Shown here: in pieces, positions 60,530 to 64,000 of the stretch
How the letters are laid out: every line of letters begins with the position of its first letter
How positions within the stretch are numbered: the first letter of the stretch is position 1
Assembly: GCA_022113835.1 (NCBI GenBank)
Contig: JAILWY010000009.1
Location: forward strand, 9,586,001-9,650,000
Direction of reading: 5' to 3'
DNA from: Atopsyche davidsoni
Taxonomy: Eukaryota > Arthropoda > Insecta > Trichoptera > Hydrobiosidae
Length of the DNA stretch: 64,000 bases
Translations under genes and position numbers: made by a program
The notes under the pieces: generated by a model
What the model was told of the DNA's origin: nothing
What the model saw: only the letters and a program-made list of their open reading frames with translations
The model's database searches: none

Positions 60530-63500
60530 GTGAGTTGCACCATCTGTTCCCCCTCGTGCCGTGACTTCATCACCTCAGTCCGCTCGTATTTATTGAGTAC
60601 GTTTTATGGCTTTCAGCTCACATGTGAGCATTTAAATAGTACTCATAGTATATTGAAATTGGTGAAATTATAATAAGCAAGTCGTGTATTCGTTTTTAAG
60701 GCCGAATTATAATGAATTAAATCTTAAGAAAGTATTTAATTCATACAGGTATATTAAAACTACCAGTTGTTGCTTCTATCTTCAATCTAATCTGAATACA
60801 TATATTTTTAAATCTCTGATAAAAAATAATGACTCATTGTCTAAGTGGGATATTTTTTGGTATACTCTAAATTTTACACAAGTAATTGTTTTCATTTTCA
60901 CAAACTAATATACTTCAGACAAGGGAATTTGAACATTTATCTAGCGTTTTTCCTAGAAAAAATATTATTCGTTGGGGGTTACTTTATGATATTCATATTA
61001 ATAAATTAAAAAGTATCCACGTATTTTTATTATTATTAATGATCATAGCATACCATTTCACCCTGAAAACTAGCTTTACTTACTTATTGTTATCATACCA
61101 ATAATTTAGTTTGATGTAAATATATACCTTATGCATACCTTAAATGTGCAAAATAATCACCTGCATTAAATTTTGTACTTCTGGTTATATTTTTGTATTT
61201 GTTTTAATGCTGTGTACAGACAGATTAGACTTTTTTCAAAACAACTTCCGTTATTTATTATTTAATCGTTCTCTCTATTTTTATTCCTAAATAACATGTT
61301 TATTTTGCCAGGCCATTTAACAACGTAATATTAACTTAAATTTTATAAATTTCTATTTTTGTCATGTTTAAAACAAATTATTATATCAACTATTTAAAAT
61401 TTAAAAATCTTTCCCACGTCAATTATTATATCAGAGGCTACTCGTTTTAGGAATTGTAATTTCAAGATTAAAAAACATTATATTTTTAGATTTTTTTAAA
61501 AGTAATAAATGTATGATTAAAAAAAGTATTTGCAGTGTCATGTAGAGAAACAGAGAAAAAAATATTTGAATTCCGCGTAAAACGTTAGAGATTAGCATAT
61601 TTCAGCGGGTCACATATTATTCACCACGTCGTGTCCTGTGCCGGAGCTAATGTCGTAAAATCCATTTTTGAACATATGCAAATTTAATCCATGTAGGACA
61701 TGTGATGCAGTCGTCTGTACTACTGCGCGTTTGTGCATAATTAGATTGAGTGATCCAACACTGCTTTATTTTTACATGCATCACCCTTTTATGCAATATG
61801 CCACGTATTTGTAAAAGTATGATTCTTAAAAATGCAACAATATTTTTATACTTAGTTTTTTTTTACAATACGACATTTACCTTTCAAAACAAACTTTATT
61901 TATGTGAAGATTTAAAACGATTCCTTACAAATAAAAACCTATAATGAAATCACAAATATTTGTTTTTACATTTAATTTTTTTTTGCATTCTTTGCGCCAA
62001 CATCTAGAAGAGATGAATCGTTTTGATAAAAACCACAGCGTTTCCTTTGATTATGCAATACGACGCAGAAGACCCAGACTCGTTTATATAAATATGTTTT
62101 ACATATTGCTGGTCAGACATGTACTGATTTGGCTGCTATTTCTTCCGGTGCCGGCCTTTTTGGCAATGTTTTCATCATAAACTACATCATCTGCTCAAAA
62201 CATCTCGATGCCTTGTGGCGTAAATCTTTGAAATTTGTTTGTGTAGTTTTACATTTCTAGTTACATATTTTTGTAGGCTTGAAATAGTTTCCTTATATTT
62301 TCCGTGTGTTTTTACTCCTTTGACAATACATACACTGTAATATTTTTATTTTTATGTTGAGCATTGTTAATCAAAAAAAAACACTGTATTTTGTTATGTA
62401 AACAAATGGGTTATTGGGAAACACAGTATTACAAATAATGTGTTTCATGCACTACAACACTATTAGCTGCTTTCTCGTTCCTTAAACAGGACGGATTATA
62501 TCGTTGAATCGAGTCTGCGAAATTTGTTTATTTCACAATGCATGCGAATCGGCATATAATCCGGGTTTCATAGATCAACACTAACAAAAGCGATTCATGC
62601 TCTCCGCTGAAATTATAATTAATTAATATACTTGCTACAATTATTGTGTTACATGAAATTTTCAGCATCCCTACATGCATCTCTAATAGATTCCGCTTTT
62701 ACCAAATAGATTACACTCGGCATAAGCTTGTTATGGTGAACTCGATTTTGTTCATGAAAACATACATTTAGGGTAATGCTTATTTTAAGCTGTTAAATCA
62801 TCAATATTCCATCAGATTGACATTTGAAAAATGTGTATATTTTTTGCGTTGTATTTTTTGTTTTAAATTTGGTAAAATTATTTTGAACATTAATTAATAC
62901 AGAAAAAAAAATGTTATTAATCGTCTGTTTAAAGTTTTTTTTTCCTAGTGCACAAAGCACGGATATGTTTACTTTTTATAAATAAATATTCTTTCAATAC
63001 TCACACCTTTAATAGTTTTAATATTTGTTTACAAATAAGTTTTTTTGTAAATAATAATAGTGAGTATGAAGTACTCTAGTGTATTTAAAATTTAGTAAAA
63101 ATGTTTTTCAAAGTCTGAAAATATTGCAACAAAAGTTATTAATTCACTTTTTCGTCTACTGTTTTAAAATATGCAAAAAATCATATAAACCCCTTTTAAG
63201 TCTCACTCTTTGTTCAGTTCTACTGAAGCTTGTTCTTTGCCTTTTTTAAATGACTTCACTATTGTCTTTATTCCCGGCCTAGTTTCTTTTTGTTAAAAAA
63301 TTCAGCTTTAATTGTAAATAAAGCGACTCTCTCAGATTCAAAAGGTGAACTTTTAATCGCTTTAGAATATTTTATGGTTATTTTTGACGTAAAGATGATA
63401 CTGTGACCTGCTTTTGAAATTAAAATTAAAAAGTAAAAGGAGAATTATGATAAAAATATTTTTATTCATTCATTATAAAGCCTTAAAACATGATATATTT

Positions 63501-64000
63501 TAATTTAACCAGATTTATTTGCACTTACACAAATAATGTATGACAGAACACACCATTAGAAATACAATCGTCAAATAATGTGGATCATAACGAGTTTCAC
63601 AAACAATACGAAACATAATCGCAAGACGTTAATACAAACCCCAATTAGGCATTCCAACAACCCATTTGTATTCCACATGACTTGACATAATATTACGCGC
63701 TGAAATTCAGGATGAGAAATATCTCTGGTCACCGTCCGAAAACCGCCCCGAGGGTCAGGCAGCAAACTTAAAAATATCCCGAATAATGAAATCTCACCCT
63801 TGTCCTCCTGGAGAGGGAGTCAATCGGCTAACATTCCCCTGGGGGGCAATAAAATTGATAGAGATCCCTTTTAGAGAGGCCTTTTCTGTCACCTCGGCTA
63901 TCCAACAACCTTCCCGGCCCCCGACCTGCCAGCGCCCGCGCCCCTCCAATGAGCTGCTGCAGAGATTTAATACCGAACCTGCCCTTTTGCTAGACTATAC
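60530..64000 (+). other. Start of the next intron (partial)
   Basis: It begins with GTGAGT at 60530 and runs off the window. It is AT-rich throughout, with only small GC-richer patches near 61600-61720, 62480-62580 and 63700-63990. No exon, RNA gene or transposon is recognisable. The last 200 bases are GC-rich but show no cysteine-rich reading frame on either strand. Confidence 0.65.

Noticed and set aside
60225..60573. Other frames over the second FS exon
   Set aside because: Same reason: alanine- and arginine-rich shadows of the true frame.

Overview
The window looks like animal, most likely insect, nuclear DNA. It is strongly AT-rich, with long TA and GT microsatellites, decayed mariner, jockey and Penelope-type transposon remnants, and no bacterial-style gene packing. 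Almost all of it is non-coding. I find only two exons I would defend, both on the + strand, at 39802-40011 and 60314-60529. Each encodes one complete ten-cysteine follistatin-type module (a FOLN/EGF-like half followed by a Kazal half). Both lie between an AG acceptor and a GTGAGT donor, and both begin and end in phase 1. Repeated symmetrical 1-1 FS exons, 20.3 kb apart, fit the N-terminal follistatin-repeat region of an agrin-like extracellular matrix proteoglycan. The rest of that gene must lie outside the window or in exons I cannot see.

Layout. Bases 1-39801 read as the intron (or intron plus undetected small exons) upstream of the first FS exon, 40012-60313 is the intron between the two exons, and 60530-64000 is the start of the next intron. 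The first exon is preceded at about 160-620 bp by the 3' end of a jockey-clade non-LTR retrotransposon. An internally deleted Tc1/mariner-superfamily element with a D-x41-D transposase remnant and recognisable terminal repeats sits at 17980-18694 on the minus strand. A tRNA-derived SINE candidate lies near 27.9-28.1 kb (minus).

The most interesting structure is just downstream of the first exon. A 163-bp insertion flanked by a perfect 13-bp direct repeat (40413-40425 / 40589-40601) carries a hammerhead ribozyme-like motif: a CTGATGA core, a 6-bp stem II, GAAAC, a minimal palindromic stem III, GTA, and a closing stem I. It resembles the type I hammerheads of Penelope-like retroelements. A second, more damaged motif of the same layout lies on the minus strand at about 23674-23704.

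The introns alternate between very AT-rich sequence and 0.1-0.5 kb CpG-rich blocks that encode no recognisable protein. Some hold homeodomain-, SOX-, TALE- or CRE-like motifs and striking palindromes. They are candidate cis-regulatory modules of the host gene or a neighbour; this is inference from composition and motifs only, since conservation cannot be tested here. No tRNA, rRNA, CRISPR or intact transposon gene was found.
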